A DNA stretch of 64,000 bases from a bacterium (GTDB lineage: Bacteria; Planctomycetota; UBA1135; GCA-002686595): assembly GCA_024226735.1 (NCBI GenBank), contig JAAELL010000348.1, positions 22,569 to 86,568 on the forward strand. The letters run 5' to 3'. Within the stretch, counting starts at the first letter, position 1; each line of letters opens with the position of its first letter. This document shows, piece after piece, positions 17,344 through 26,102 of the stretch. Both the position numbers and the translations under genes were made by a program. The notes beneath the pieces were generated by a model. It searched no databases, was not told where the DNA came from, and saw nothing but the letters and a program-made list of their open reading frames with translations.

Positions 17344-19821
17344 TCAGTCCTCGTCCTCGTCGTCGTCGTCGCCGCCGGCATAGTTGATCCCTTCGAGGAC
17401 CTTCCTGCCGCTCGGTCCGACGCCGAATACGGTGTACTCCGGCGCGAACGCGCGCTGCTCCCCGAGGCGCTTCGCGAGGTCCGTGAGCAACGCGTCACGG
17501 TCGCCAACGGCGGAAGTCGGGTCGCGCTCGTCAGGGTCGAGCACGACGTCGAACGCGCGCGCCTCACCGGTCTCCTCGCTCCAGTGCAGAACGCTGGTGT
17601 CCGCGCGCAGCCCGTGCAGGGTCAATCGGCTCCGCTCGCCCCACTTGCCCTTCACCGTCTGGTAGTAGGCGGAGCCCGGAACATCGCTCAGACCGCCGGT
17701 GTACTCGAAGAGGAACTGGGCGTCGCCCATGCCCTCGATCTCGGCTCCGCCGATGCGCGCGAGCGTCGGCGCGACGTGGCGGTTGGAGACGATACTGGAG
17801 CAGCGCACGCCGCGTGGAATGCCGGGGCCGGCGAGCAGGAGCGGCACGTGGACGAGCTCGTGGTGAACGCCGTGTCCGTGGCCCTTGCGCCCGCGCTCGA
17901 GGAGCTCCTCCCCGTGGTCGGCGGTGAACGCGATGATCGTGCGGTCGTCGATGCCGAGCGCCTGGAGCCGCTTCAAGACCTCCCCCACCCACATGTCGCC
18001 GGTCGCGACGCTGGCATCGTAGAGCTCGTTCGCGTAGCGCACGACGTCGTCCGGGAGCCCCGCGCCCGGCAACCGCGGGTTCTCGGGCAGGAAGTCGAGC
18101 CCCTTCTCAGGCCACTCTTGCGGCTGCTCGCCGCCGCCGAGTCGGCTGAAGAGCTGCTCGTCGGGACGGTGCGGCGTGTGCGGGTCCGCGAGGTGCAGGT
18201 ACAGGAAGAAGCGCGCCTTGGCGTGGGCGTTGAGCCAGTCCAGAACCGCCGGCACGACCTCGTCGGACATGCGGAACTCGCTCGGGTGGTAGTCGAACGA
18301 CTCGAAGCCCTGATCGAAGTAGCGCTCGGGCACGATGAGCGGATTGCACGAGAACGCTGCGGTCGTGTAGCCACGCCACTGCAGCACCTCGGGCAAGCTG
18401 AGCTGTTCGAAGTTGAGCGTGCAGGCCGCGTTGCTGACGACGCCGTGCGCCTCGGGCGGCAGCCCGGTCAGGATCGAGGCGGTCGCGGGCCAAGTCCAGC
18501 TCGATGTCGAGTAGGCGGCGTCGAACTGCATCCCGCGCCTGGCGAGTCGGTCGAGGTTCGGTGTCGTCAGCTTGCCGTAGCCATGGCAAGACATCCGATC
18601 CGCGCGCTGGGTGTCCATCACGATCAGGACGATGTTCGGCGCGTCGGGGGTCGCGCGCGTGCGCGGGCGATGCACGGTGTTGTCGACGACACAGCCGCCG
18701 AAACCGACCCGCCAGAACTCCTTCGGCACGTCCGCGAGCCCCTCGCCGTCCACCAGGCGCGTGCTCATCCGCACCACGTCGCCAGGCGCGACCTCGACCC
18801 CGCCCTCACCGCCTGCGTGGTGCCAGATCCAGCGGCTCGGGTCCCAGCCACCCGGCTTGGGGGCCTCCGCGGTGATCGGCTCGCGCCAGCGCTCCTCGCC
18901 GTTGACCGCGATCGCGTACTCGACCGTGACCGACTCGAGCCCGTGGCTCCCGAGACGGTTGGTCACGCGCTGGTCGATTCCCGCCGCGCAGCGGAAGCGC
19001 AGCGCATCCCCCTCTTCATCCTCGGGAACGACGAACTCGACGTCGCACGGTGGCGGCATCACGAGCGCCGGCTTGTCGGCGGAATCGGTGTGCGCCGAAA
19101 CGGCCGGAGTGAGCACGCCGGCCTTGGCCGGTGCGCCCTCGTTCTGCTCGACCGCCCGCCAGGATCCGCGTTGGGCCACGAGGTCGAGGCGCACGACCCG
19201 CAGCGGAAACTCAGGTGCCCCTCCACCGCGCAGGCCGAGGTAGGTCGGCAGGACGACCGCGAGGAGACCGGCGACCACCACGGCGAGCGTCCCGGAGAAC
19301 AACCGCAGCTTGCCACGCCAGACCGCCGCGGCCACGAGGAACAGGGCGACGGCGATCACGCCGGCGAGCAGCGACTGCAGCGACGCGTTGCCGAGCGAGA
19401 ACTCGGGTCCGAACTGCAGGCGCTCGATCTCGGGCGCGGCGGGCCAACCGGTCAGATAGGAGCCGAAGAAGATGGCGGTGAGCGCGAGCAGTAGGCTCGC
19501 CTTGCTGCGCGGCGAGCGCGCGGCGTGGAACGCGAGCACCGCGCCGAGCACACCGACGATCCCCGGCTCGATCAGGCGCTCGTGGAGCCGGCCGAGGATC
19601 TCCCAGCGCACGAACTCCGCGGACTGGGTGCCAGCGGATCGCGCCTGCGCGATTCCCAGCAGGGCGGCGGAACGCAGCGTGGCCAAGGCGCCCATCGTCC
19701 ACAGACCCAGGGGGAGGAACTCCTTCCAACTGGCGGCCGCGGAGACCCCGGGCTGATCCGTGGCCAAGCCCGTCGGATGGTCCGAGGGCGGGTCTTGCAG
19801 CGGGGATTCGCCGACGCTCAT
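17344..19821 (-). CDS. Membrane-anchored sulfatase/alkaline phosphatase superfamily enzyme
   Basis: An 825-residue enzyme with an N-terminal membrane part (several hydrophobic segments within about 33-210), an extracytoplasmic beta-rich stretch (about 220-365) and a sulfatase-fold domain from about 385. Metal-site blocks NIVLIVMDTQRADRM and TADHGEEL are present. The nucleophile region reads SSW-T443-W-P, so the canonical Cys/Ser of C/S-x-P-x-R is replaced by Thr and the Arg is absent. Thr nucleophiles occur in phosphoglycerol and phosphoethanolamine transferases of this superfamily, so a transferase acting on a surface glycan is possible. It ends in an acidic DDDDEDED tail. Its start overlaps the glycosyltransferase stop (ATGA). 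Confidence 0.8.
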   Translation of the reverse strand: MSVGESPLQDPPSDHPTGLATDQPGVSAAASWKEFLPLGLWTMGALATLRSAALLGIAQARSAGTQSAEFVRWEILGRLHERLIEPGIVGVLGAVLAFHAARSPRSKASLLLALTAIFFGSYLTGWPAAPEIERLQFGPEFSLGNASLQSLLAGVIAVALFLVAAAVWRGKLRLFSGTLAVVVAGLLAVVLPTYLGLRGGGAPEFPLRVVRLDLVAQRGSWRAVEQNEGAPAKAGVLTPAVSAHTDSADKPALVMPPPCDVEFVVPEDEEGDALRFRCAAGIDQRVTNRLGSHGLESVTVEYAIAVNGEERWREPITAEAPKPGGWDPSRWIWHHAGGEGGVEVAPGDVVRMSTRLVDGEGLADVPKEFWRVGFGGCVVDNTVHRPRTRATPDAPNIVLIVMDTQRADRMSCHGYGKLTTPNLDRLARRGMQFDAAYSTSSWTWPATASILTGLPPEAHGVVSNAACTLNFEQLSLPEVLQWRGYTTAAFSCNPLIVPERYFDQGFESFDYHPSEFRMSDEVVPAVLDWLNAHAKARFFLYLHLADPHTPHRPDEQLFSRLGGGEQPQEWPEKGLDFLPENPRLPGAGLPDDVVRYANELYDASVATGDMWVGEVLKRLQALGIDDRTIIAFTADHGEELLERGRKGHGHGVHHELVHVPLLLAGPGIPRGVRCSSIVSNRHVAPTLARIGGAEIEGMGDAQFLFEYTGGLSDVPGSAYYQTVKGKWGERSRLTLHGLRADTSVLHWSEETGEARAFDVVLDPDERDPTSAVGDRDALLTDLAKRLGEQRAFAPEYTVFGVGPSGRKVLEGINYAGGDDDDEDED

Positions 19822-21257
19822 GCAGGCATCGTAGCCCGCGCCGCGCGTGCTTCACGCAACGAGAGCACTCCGACCCACGTGTAACTCCACAGAAACAGGG
19901 CAAGGAACGGCAGGGAGCCCCAATTCCCGGCGCGGGCGGCGAGCACGAGTCCCACGACGAACCACAACGCCAGCACGAGCTCGAGTCCGGGTACCCCCCC
20001 GCGCCGCGCCCGGTAGCCGGGCTGGTGGCCGTCGCCGCGCTTGGGCGTGCGCACGAACGTCCCGGTCTTGCCGACCAGTCCCTCGAGGACGGCCCCGGTC
20101 TGAGCGAGGCTCATCCCGATCCCGAGCGCGATCGCGGCAACCGTGTCGCGCAGCCGCCTGCCGAACGGCCGGCCGATCGCGCGCTGGCTCGCCTCGTAGA
20201 ACATCCCGACCGACAGCGTGCAGAGCACGAATGCCGAGAGCTGCCACAGGTGGAAGTCGCGCACCGGCAGCGCCGAGGCCAAGGGCAGGAGCAGGGCGAG
20301 CAAGAGGACGCCGGGATAGCCGACGTTGCCAGTGAGGTGCGCGAACGCCTCGAGCTTGACGCGCAGCGGCTGGGGCGAGGACGCGATCCTGCGCCCGAGC
20401 TTCTTGAAGACCTGCACGCTGCCCTTCGACCAGCGGTGTTGCTGGGACTTGAACGCCGTGATGCCCGGCGGGACCTCGGCCGGGGCGACGACGTCGGAGG
20501 CGTAGACGAAGCGCCACCCGGCGAGCTGGGCGCGGTAGGACAGGTCGAGGTCCTCGGTCAGCGTGTCGTGCTGCCAGCCCCCGGCGCCGTCGATGGCCGC
20601 GCGCCGCCAGACGCCGGCGGTGCCGTTGAAGTTGAAGAAGAGCCCGGTATCGAAGCGCGTCTTGTGCTCGATCACGAAGTGACCGTCGAGCAGCGTCGAC
20701 TCGGCGCGCGTCAGGAGGCTCTCCTCCCGGTTCGCGTGGCCCCAGCGCGCCTGCACCATGCCGACTCGGGGGTTGCTGAAGGGCGCGACGGTCTTCAGAA
20801 GAAAGTCGGGCTCCGGCATGAAGTCCGCATCGAACACGCAGAAGAGCTCGCCGCGCGCCTCGCGCATACCGTAGTCGAGCGCGCCGGCCTTGAAGCCGGT
20901 GCGGTCCGCGCGGCGCACGAGCGTCGCGGAACGTCCCGCACGGGCGAGGAGCTCGATCTCGCGCCGCGCGATCTCGGTCGTCTCGTCGGTCGAGTCGTCG
21001 AGGACTTGGATCTCGAACCGGCTCGAGGGATAGTCGAGCGCTCCCGTGGCGCGGATCAAGCGCGCGGCGACGGTGCGTTCGTTGAAGAGCGGAAGCTGCA
21101 CGGTGACGAACGGCAGCTCGCCATGATCCCCGCTGGCGGTCGGCGTCGCGGCGCCCCAGCGAAAACGGACGACCAGGACGAGGCGGTGCAGCCCATAGAG
21201 ACCGAGCACGCCGAGAATGGCCAGGTAGGCCGATTGAATCAGGGTCGCCGCTTCCAC
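19818..21257 (-). CDS. Processive family 2 glycosyltransferase (cellulose/mannan synthase-like)
   Basis: A 479-residue inner-membrane enzyme. One transmembrane segment at the N-terminus (about 6-30) precedes the GT-A catalytic domain: DD87-88 in QVLDDSTDET, the DAD motif 143-145, TED 234-236, and QQHRW 272-276. These are the D, DxD, TED and QxxRW motifs of processive synthases. About four transmembrane segments follow (about 310-470). The closest architecture I know is glucomannan 4-beta-mannosyltransferase or CESA-like proteins. No PilZ domain is seen. It is the first gene of a leftward operon with the membrane sulfatase-like enzyme and three HEAT-VWA proteins, which suggests synthesis and decoration of a surface polysaccharide. 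Confidence 0.88.
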   Translation of the reverse strand: MEAATLIQSAYLAILGVLGLYGLHRLVLVVRFRWGAATPTASGDHGELPFVTVQLPLFNERTVAARLIRATGALDYPSSRFEIQVLDDSTDETTEIARREIELLARAGRSATLVRRADRTGFKAGALDYGMREARGELFCVFDADFMPEPDFLLKTVAPFSNPRVGMVQARWGHANREESLLTRAESTLLDGHFVIEHKTRFDTGLFFNFNGTAGVWRRAAIDGAGGWQHDTLTEDLDLSYRAQLAGWRFVYASDVVAPAEVPPGITAFKSQQHRWSKGSVQVFKKLGRRIASSPQPLRVKLEAFAHLTGNVGYPGVLLLALLLPLASALPVRDFHLWQLSAFVLCTLSVGMFYEASQRAIGRPFGRRLRDTVAAIALGIGMSLAQTGAVLEGLVGKTGTFVRTPKRGDGHQPGYRARRGGVPGLELVLALWFVVGLVLAARAGNWGSLPFLALFLWSYTWVGVLSLREARAARATMPA

Positions 21258-21379
21258 GCTGAGTCACGCCACCGCGTCGAGACACACAGACTCGAGCCAG
21301 AGCAGAGCCCGGCTCCAGAGCTGGAGCCCGCCAACGCGAAGGCGCCATACTCTAAGCACCGCCGGGGCGAAGAGAGCCT

Positions 21380-22447
21380 CTACTGGTCTCTTTCCTCGGT
21401 GCTCCCCGGCAGCCACTTCTGCTCGACGAGCGTCCGCACCACGGCCGTGGCGACGATGCCGTAGCCTTCGGAGTTGGGGTGGTAGCGGTCGCCGCGCAGG
21501 AACAGCTGTTTGGGGGGCGTCTCGGCTCGGGCAGCTCCTCGGAACTCCTCGGCGAGGTCTACGAAGGGCACGCCAATCTCGTGACAGGTTTGTCGCAAAC
21601 GATCGATCGGGGCGGTCTCGAAGCTGTCCAGGTACACCTGGCTCTCGTACGGAAACAGGAAGACGGCCATCTGGGCTCCGGACGCCCGTGCCGCGTCGCG
21701 AATCGCCTCGAGGTAGCCGCGCTGCTTGCGCCAGACCTCGGAGTCGGCGCTGGATTCCCCGGCGCCCTTGGCGAAGCCCTCGGCGTTCTTCCAGTCCTTC
21801 GCCCGGTTCATGTGGTAGTAGGTCTGACGCGCGAAGCGGTAGAGACCGAAGCGGCCGAGGAAGTCGCGCACGCCCGTCGGCATCGCGGTGCGCAGGCCAC
21901 GGCGGTTGAAGACCTCCTGATCGACGGCCCGGATCGCGTTCGGGAAGTCGTTGAGGTTGTAGCCGATCACGACGAGGTTCGGCTTCAGCTCGGCGCCGAT
22001 CTCGCGGTACATCTCCTCGTACGCCCTGCCCGAGTAACCGTTGACGCCGAGGTTGGCGACGACGGGATGCCAGTCCGCGCCGGCGGCCTTCTCGCCCAGC
22101 AGCCGCTCGAGCTGGCGCGGCCACGAGTCGGCCTCGACGACGCCCTTGCCGAACGTGCACGAGTCCCCGAGGCAGACGACCCGGTACTCGTCCGGCTCGA
22201 AGTCGAGCTCGAGCTCGGGCCCGCGCAGGCCGCGTGAATCGGTCGCGTACCACGTGCCATCCCAGCGTCCGGCGAAGTTCGGCCGGTGGCGGTGCCCGCG
22301 GCTCTCGTGATCGAGGTAGGGGTTCGAGTCCAGGAGCGCGAACGGGCCCGGCTCGAGCGCGCGAGTCACGAGCTCACCGACGATCCCGAGCAGGACGAGC
22401 GTCCCCAGCGAGATCGCGAGCTTCTTGAGCCATTTACGACGCTTCAC
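21380..22447 (-). CDS. Membrane-anchored SGNH-type esterase/acyltransferase-like protein
   Basis: A 355-residue protein with one N-terminal transmembrane anchor (about 10-29, after MKRRKWLKK) and an SGNH/GDSL hydrolase domain. Block I is CLGDS at 92-96 with Ser96 as nucleophile. An NLGVNGYSG block follows, and the C-terminal DRYHPNSEGY supplies the Asp and His. Such proteins deacetylate or acylate cell-surface glycans, as AlgX/AlgJ-like and lipase-like members do. The GTG at 22447 gives the best N-terminus. It lies 91 bases after the helicase and 122 bases before the glycosyltransferase, all on the same strand, so it could belong with either. Confidence 0.8.
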   Translation of the reverse strand: MKRRKWLKKLAISLGTLVLLGIVGELVTRALEPGPFALLDSNPYLDHESRGHRHRPNFAGRWDGTWYATDSRGLRGPELELDFEPDEYRVVCLGDSCTFGKGVVEADSWPRQLERLLGEKAAGADWHPVVANLGVNGYSGRAYEEMYREIGAELKPNLVVIGYNLNDFPNAIRAVDQEVFNRRGLRTAMPTGVRDFLGRFGLYRFARQTYYHMNRAKDWKNAEGFAKGAGESSADSEVWRKQRGYLEAIRDAARASGAQMAVFLFPYESQVYLDSFETAPIDRLRQTCHEIGVPFVDLAEEFRGAARAETPPKQLFLRGDRYHPNSEGYGIVATAVVRTLVEQKWLPGSTEERDQ

Positions 22448-22538
22448 ATCAGTCCTTTTCGGCTGGAGTCCCCCCGGACTCAAATCGCGCGCCCAGAGAG
22501 AGCAATCAGAGCGTGCTGAGAGCCTACTGACCGCCGTC

Positions 22539-24728
22539 TCAGCGGTGGACCAGGATCCGCTCCAAAGTCCGCTCCGCGCCCGCGACGTCGATGTGGGTGG
22601 CAGCAAAGGCACGCGTGAGCAAGTCGTCCGAGAGGTACGGGTCGTACTTCTCGCGCGCCTTCGCGCGCACGCGCCGGGCGAGATCCTCGGGGTCCGAGAA
22701 GCCCTCGTACTCGAGATCGCCCAGGTGGGCCCAGAGCTCATCGGCGCTCGTGCGCCGGGCGCAGAGCGCGAGTCCGTCGTGACTGGTCTCGACGCCGCGG
22801 CCGATGAGCTCGAGCCGGATCGTGCCGAGCACGCGATCGCCGGCCCACGCGAACAGAATGCTGTCGCGCTTGTGCTCGACGACCGACGTCTCGCTGAGCC
22901 GCAGCTCGGCGAACGCCTCCCGCGCCTGGGCGAGCAATGCCGCTGCGCGGCCATCGAGGAACGCGGGCACCGCGTCCGTCTCGAGCACGTGGCGCATGCG
23001 CTCGCGCACCTCGCCCGCGACGCGGCCGAAGCTCGACCTGAAGACCGGCGGATCGCCACCGAAGCCGGGACGGACGGTGATCACGCCCTTCTGCTCGTCG
23101 ATCTCCTCGATGCGCCACGAGCGCCCGGCGAAGACAAGGCCGCCGTCGGGCGTCAGCGCGCTCGTCACGGGCATCGTCCCGAGCGTGCGCCCGTCGGCGA
23201 CGACGCGGTATTCCTCGGTGCTCTGGAACGCGGCGTAGAACGAGTAGTGCTCGACGATGCGCTCGCCCACAGGCCCGCTCAGGAGCGTGCCGCGCGAGTC
23301 CTGGGAGATGAGCTCGGCCTGCCCCATCGCCCGCAGCAGCTCCGCGAAGTCCTCGGCGTCGACGGCGTCGAACGGCCCGCGCACGCACAACAGATCGTGG
23401 AGCTCGCGCGCGTTCGCACCGCTGCGTTCGGCGACGACGGAGAGAATCTGCTGGATCAGCGTCGAGAGGTGCGGTGCGCCGGACACCAGCGGCTCGCACC
23501 AGCCCTCGAGGAGCAGCTCGATCGCGGCGATCGCCTGCACGAGCTCCTCGCGCAGCCGGTCCTGGGGCGCGGACTTCTCGCCCAGCGCGGGCTCGCGCAC
23601 GAGCACGCGCAGGATCGAGGGCGTGCCGCGCCGCCCCGAACGCCCCAGCCTCTGGCGCAGGGCGGCAACGGACGGCGGCGCGCCGAGCTGGCAGACGCTG
23701 GCGACGTCGCCGACGTCGATGCCCATCTCGAGCGTCGACGTGCAGATCACGTTCGTCGGGAGCTTTCCGTCCTTCAGCCGCGCCTCGGCCTCTTCGCGCA
23801 GCAGCTTGGCGAGGCTGCCGTGGTGTGGGAAGAACTCGTTCGGGACACGGCGCTCCTCGCAGGCCTCGAACAGCCGCGCCGCGAACACCTCGACGTCGCG
23901 CCGGCTATTGGCGAAGACGAGGTTCGACGAGCCACGCAGAAAGCGGAGCAGGTCGTCCGCGATCGCGACCTCCCCACTCGTCGCGCGCGTCGGGTCGTGC
24001 GCGAGCTCGGCGTCCTCGATCTGGTCGCTGTAGCCGCGCAAGCCGATCTTGACCTCGCTGTCGCCGCCGTCGTCGACGACGAGCTGCACGCCACCCGGGT
24101 CGTCCGGGCGCAGGAACTCCGCGGCGATCGACATGTCGCCCAGCGTCGCGGAGAGACCGACGCGCGGAATACGCCGCTCGAGCAGGTCCTCGATCCGCGT
24201 CAGCAGCGACTGCAACTGGCGCCCGCGCTCGGAGCCGAGGAAGGCGTGCATCTCGTCGATGACGACGTACGCCAGCGGGGCGAAGATCCCGGGCAAGCGG
24301 CTCGCACGCAGCACGAACATCGCCTCGAGCGACTCGGGGGTGATCAACAGCACGCCCCGCGGGTCGCGCGTCACGCGCTCCTTCGCGGCGCTCGCCACGT
24401 CCCCGTGCCAACGGTGCACCGGCACGTCGAGCCCGGCGGCGATCTCGTCGAGGCGGCGGTGCTGGTCGTTGATCAGCGCCTTGAGCGGCGAGAGGTACAG
24501 GGCCTGAACCCCCTCGGCGGGCGTGCGCACCAATTGGCTCGCGATCGGCAGGAACGCGGCCTCGGTCTTGCCGGCCGCCGTCGCCGCCGAGACGATCAGG
24601 TCGCGGTCGCCGGCCAGGATCGGGTCGACGACGGCCTCCTGGACGGGGCGCAGCCCTTTCCAGCCCTGGCTCCAGATCCAGCGCTGGACGCGCTCATCGA
24701 GGCGGTCGATCGCAGCAGTTGTGGCCAT
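22539..24728 (-). CDS. Lhr/BrxHI-like superfamily II helicase
   Basis: A 729-residue ATP-dependent helicase. Motif I is SAATAAGKT at 47-55, motif II is DEMH at 158-161 (a DExH-type box), SAT is at 193-195, and motif VI is QRLGRSGRRG at about 400. A C-terminal region of about 300 residues with RIEEID, FGGDPPVF and AELRL blocks resembles the Lhr-core winged-helix and beta-barrel part. The ATG at 24728 is 35 bases after the stop of the BrxD-like ATPase, so the two are probably co-transcribed. In BREX type 2 loci an Lhr-like helicase (BrxHI) also accompanies a BrxD ATPase. Here the third partner is a TerB protein instead of BREX methylase and phosphatase genes. Confidence 0.87.
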   Translation of the reverse strand: MATTAAIDRLDERVQRWIWSQGWKGLRPVQEAVVDPILAGDRDLIVSAATAAGKTEAAFLPIASQLVRTPAEGVQALYLSPLKALINDQHRRLDEIAAGLDVPVHRWHGDVASAAKERVTRDPRGVLLITPESLEAMFVLRASRLPGIFAPLAYVVIDEMHAFLGSERGRQLQSLLTRIEDLLERRIPRVGLSATLGDMSIAAEFLRPDDPGGVQLVVDDGGDSEVKIGLRGYSDQIEDAELAHDPTRATSGEVAIADDLLRFLRGSSNLVFANSRRDVEVFAARLFEACEERRVPNEFFPHHGSLAKLLREEAEARLKDGKLPTNVICTSTLEMGIDVGDVASVCQLGAPPSVAALRQRLGRSGRRGTPSILRVLVREPALGEKSAPQDRLREELVQAIAAIELLLEGWCEPLVSGAPHLSTLIQQILSVVAERSGANARELHDLLCVRGPFDAVDAEDFAELLRAMGQAELISQDSRGTLLSGPVGERIVEHYSFYAAFQSTEEYRVVADGRTLGTMPVTSALTPDGGLVFAGRSWRIEEIDEQKGVITVRPGFGGDPPVFRSSFGRVAGEVRERMRHVLETDAVPAFLDGRAAALLAQAREAFAELRLSETSVVEHKRDSILFAWAGDRVLGTIRLELIGRGVETSHDGLALCARRTSADELWAHLGDLEYEGFSDPEDLARRVRAKAREKYDPYLSDDLLTRAFAATHIDVAGAERTLERILVHR

Positions 24729-24763
24729 GGGATCGGCTCCTGGGTCAGAGTTGGAGAACGACG

Positions 24764-26068
24764 TCAGAGCTTGAAGGACGCGAGATCGTCGTCTCCACCG
24801 TCCGCGCCGCCACCCGGCTCCTCCTCGCGCTCGATCTCGAAGCCGCCCACGAGCTCTTCCCAGTCGGCGCCGGGGTTCTGCTCGAGCACGGCCAGGAGGT
24901 GCACGAAGCTCTTCACGGTGCTGCGCGGCGTGCGGAAGTACGCCTCGCCGACGACGTCGTTGCAGTGCCGCATGAAGGCCGTGAGCCCGTCGTCGGGCAG
25001 CAGGTGCTGCTCCGGATCGCCGCCGGCCTGGACGTTGCGGACGTTCTGCAGGAGGACGAAGAGCTCCTCGGGTGTCAGGCTGGCGAGGCGCAGGACGGGG
25101 CCCGAGTAGTCGACGAGGTCGCCCGTCGCGAACGTGTTCTCGGCGAGGCGCGTCTGCAGCGCGGGGTAGCTGTACAGGCCGCGGCGCGTGTCGGTCAGGA
25201 ACTCGGGCGTCCCGCAGAACAGGAAGCCGAGCCCCTCGGTCTGTCCCTGCAGGCTGTCGTTGAGGATCGAGAGCAGGCGCTCGTAGTTCGCGTTGCGCGC
25301 CCGACCGCTCGACAATTTGAACAGGTTCACCATCTCGTCGAGGCAGACGAGCAGGCCCCGGTAGCCGGCTAGGCGCGCGAAGCGCGCGAGCAGCTTGAGG
25401 TGCTCGTAGACGGAGTCGTCGTCGACGATCGTGCGCACGCCGAGTGCCTGGCGCGCCTCGGTGCGGGTCGCGAACTCGCCGCGCAGCCAGCGCACCGCGT
25501 CGGCCATCAACCCCTCGTCGCCGGTGTCGTGCCCGCGCCAATAGGCCTCGATCACCTGGGCGAAGTCGTAGCCGCCGGTCTCCTCGGCGAGCTGTGTGAA
25601 GCGCTCGCCAATCACCGTGCGCGGCGAGACCCCGCGCTCCTCCGCCGTCTGCATCGCGGTCGTGACGAAGCGCTCGACGAGCGCGGCGAGCGCTCCACCG
25701 TCGGGCTTGGAGCGCGTCGAGGCATTGCGCGTCAGCTCGGCGTACAGCCCGCGCGCCCGGCCGCCACTCGCCTGCAGACGGCGGTCGGGGGTCAGATCGG
25801 CGTGAACGGTGACGAGCCGCTTCTCGAGGGCGATCGCGCGCACGAGGTGCAGGAAGAACGTCTTGCCCGATCCGTACTCGCCGATGACGAAGCGCACCGC
25901 CGCGCCACCGTCAGCGATGCGCTCGACGTCCCCGAGCAGCGCTTCGACCTCCTTCGAGCGCCCGACTTGAACGTGTTCGAGGCCGCGCCGCGGAACGACG
26001 CCCGCACGCAGGGACTGGAGAATGGCGTCCCGCGTGCGGGGCCGAATCGGCTTGGGTTCTGTGGTCAT
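24764..26068 (-). CDS. BrxD-like P-loop ATPase (DUF2791)
   Basis: A 434-residue STAND/AAA-type ATPase. Walker A is GEYGSGKT at 63-70 and Walker B is LLVCLDEM at about 239-246. Further landmarks are RRGLEHVQVGR near the start, FCGTPEFLTD and the C-terminal RTPRSTVKSFVHLL. This set fits the BREX-associated BrxC/BrxD ATP-binding family (DUF2791), and the size fits BrxD. It lies 34 bases after the TerB gene and 35 bases before the helicase gene. A likely role is ATP-driven loading or regulation of the helicase on DNA; that is inferred from context and from BREX, not shown here. Confidence 0.84.
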   Translation of the reverse strand: MTTEPKPIRPRTRDAILQSLRAGVVPRRGLEHVQVGRSKEVEALLGDVERIADGGAAVRFVIGEYGSGKTFFLHLVRAIALEKRLVTVHADLTPDRRLQASGGRARGLYAELTRNASTRSKPDGGALAALVERFVTTAMQTAEERGVSPRTVIGERFTQLAEETGGYDFAQVIEAYWRGHDTGDEGLMADAVRWLRGEFATRTEARQALGVRTIVDDDSVYEHLKLLARFARLAGYRGLLVCLDEMVNLFKLSSGRARNANYERLLSILNDSLQGQTEGLGFLFCGTPEFLTDTRRGLYSYPALQTRLAENTFATGDLVDYSGPVLRLASLTPEELFVLLQNVRNVQAGGDPEQHLLPDDGLTAFMRHCNDVVGEAYFRTPRSTVKSFVHLLAVLEQNPGADWEELVGGFEIEREEEPGGGADGGDDDLASFKL

Positions 26069-26102
26069 GGTCCCCTCGCGGGTTGCGCGTGCGCGCTGCG
26101 GG

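Noticed and set aside
15508..19494. A very long open frame on the plus strand (1328 residues)
   Set aside because: It runs antisense to HEAT-VWA copies and the sulfatase-like gene, whose products have clear domains and motifs. Its translation is Arg/Ala/Val-rich without any family. Long antisense frames are expected at this GC content.
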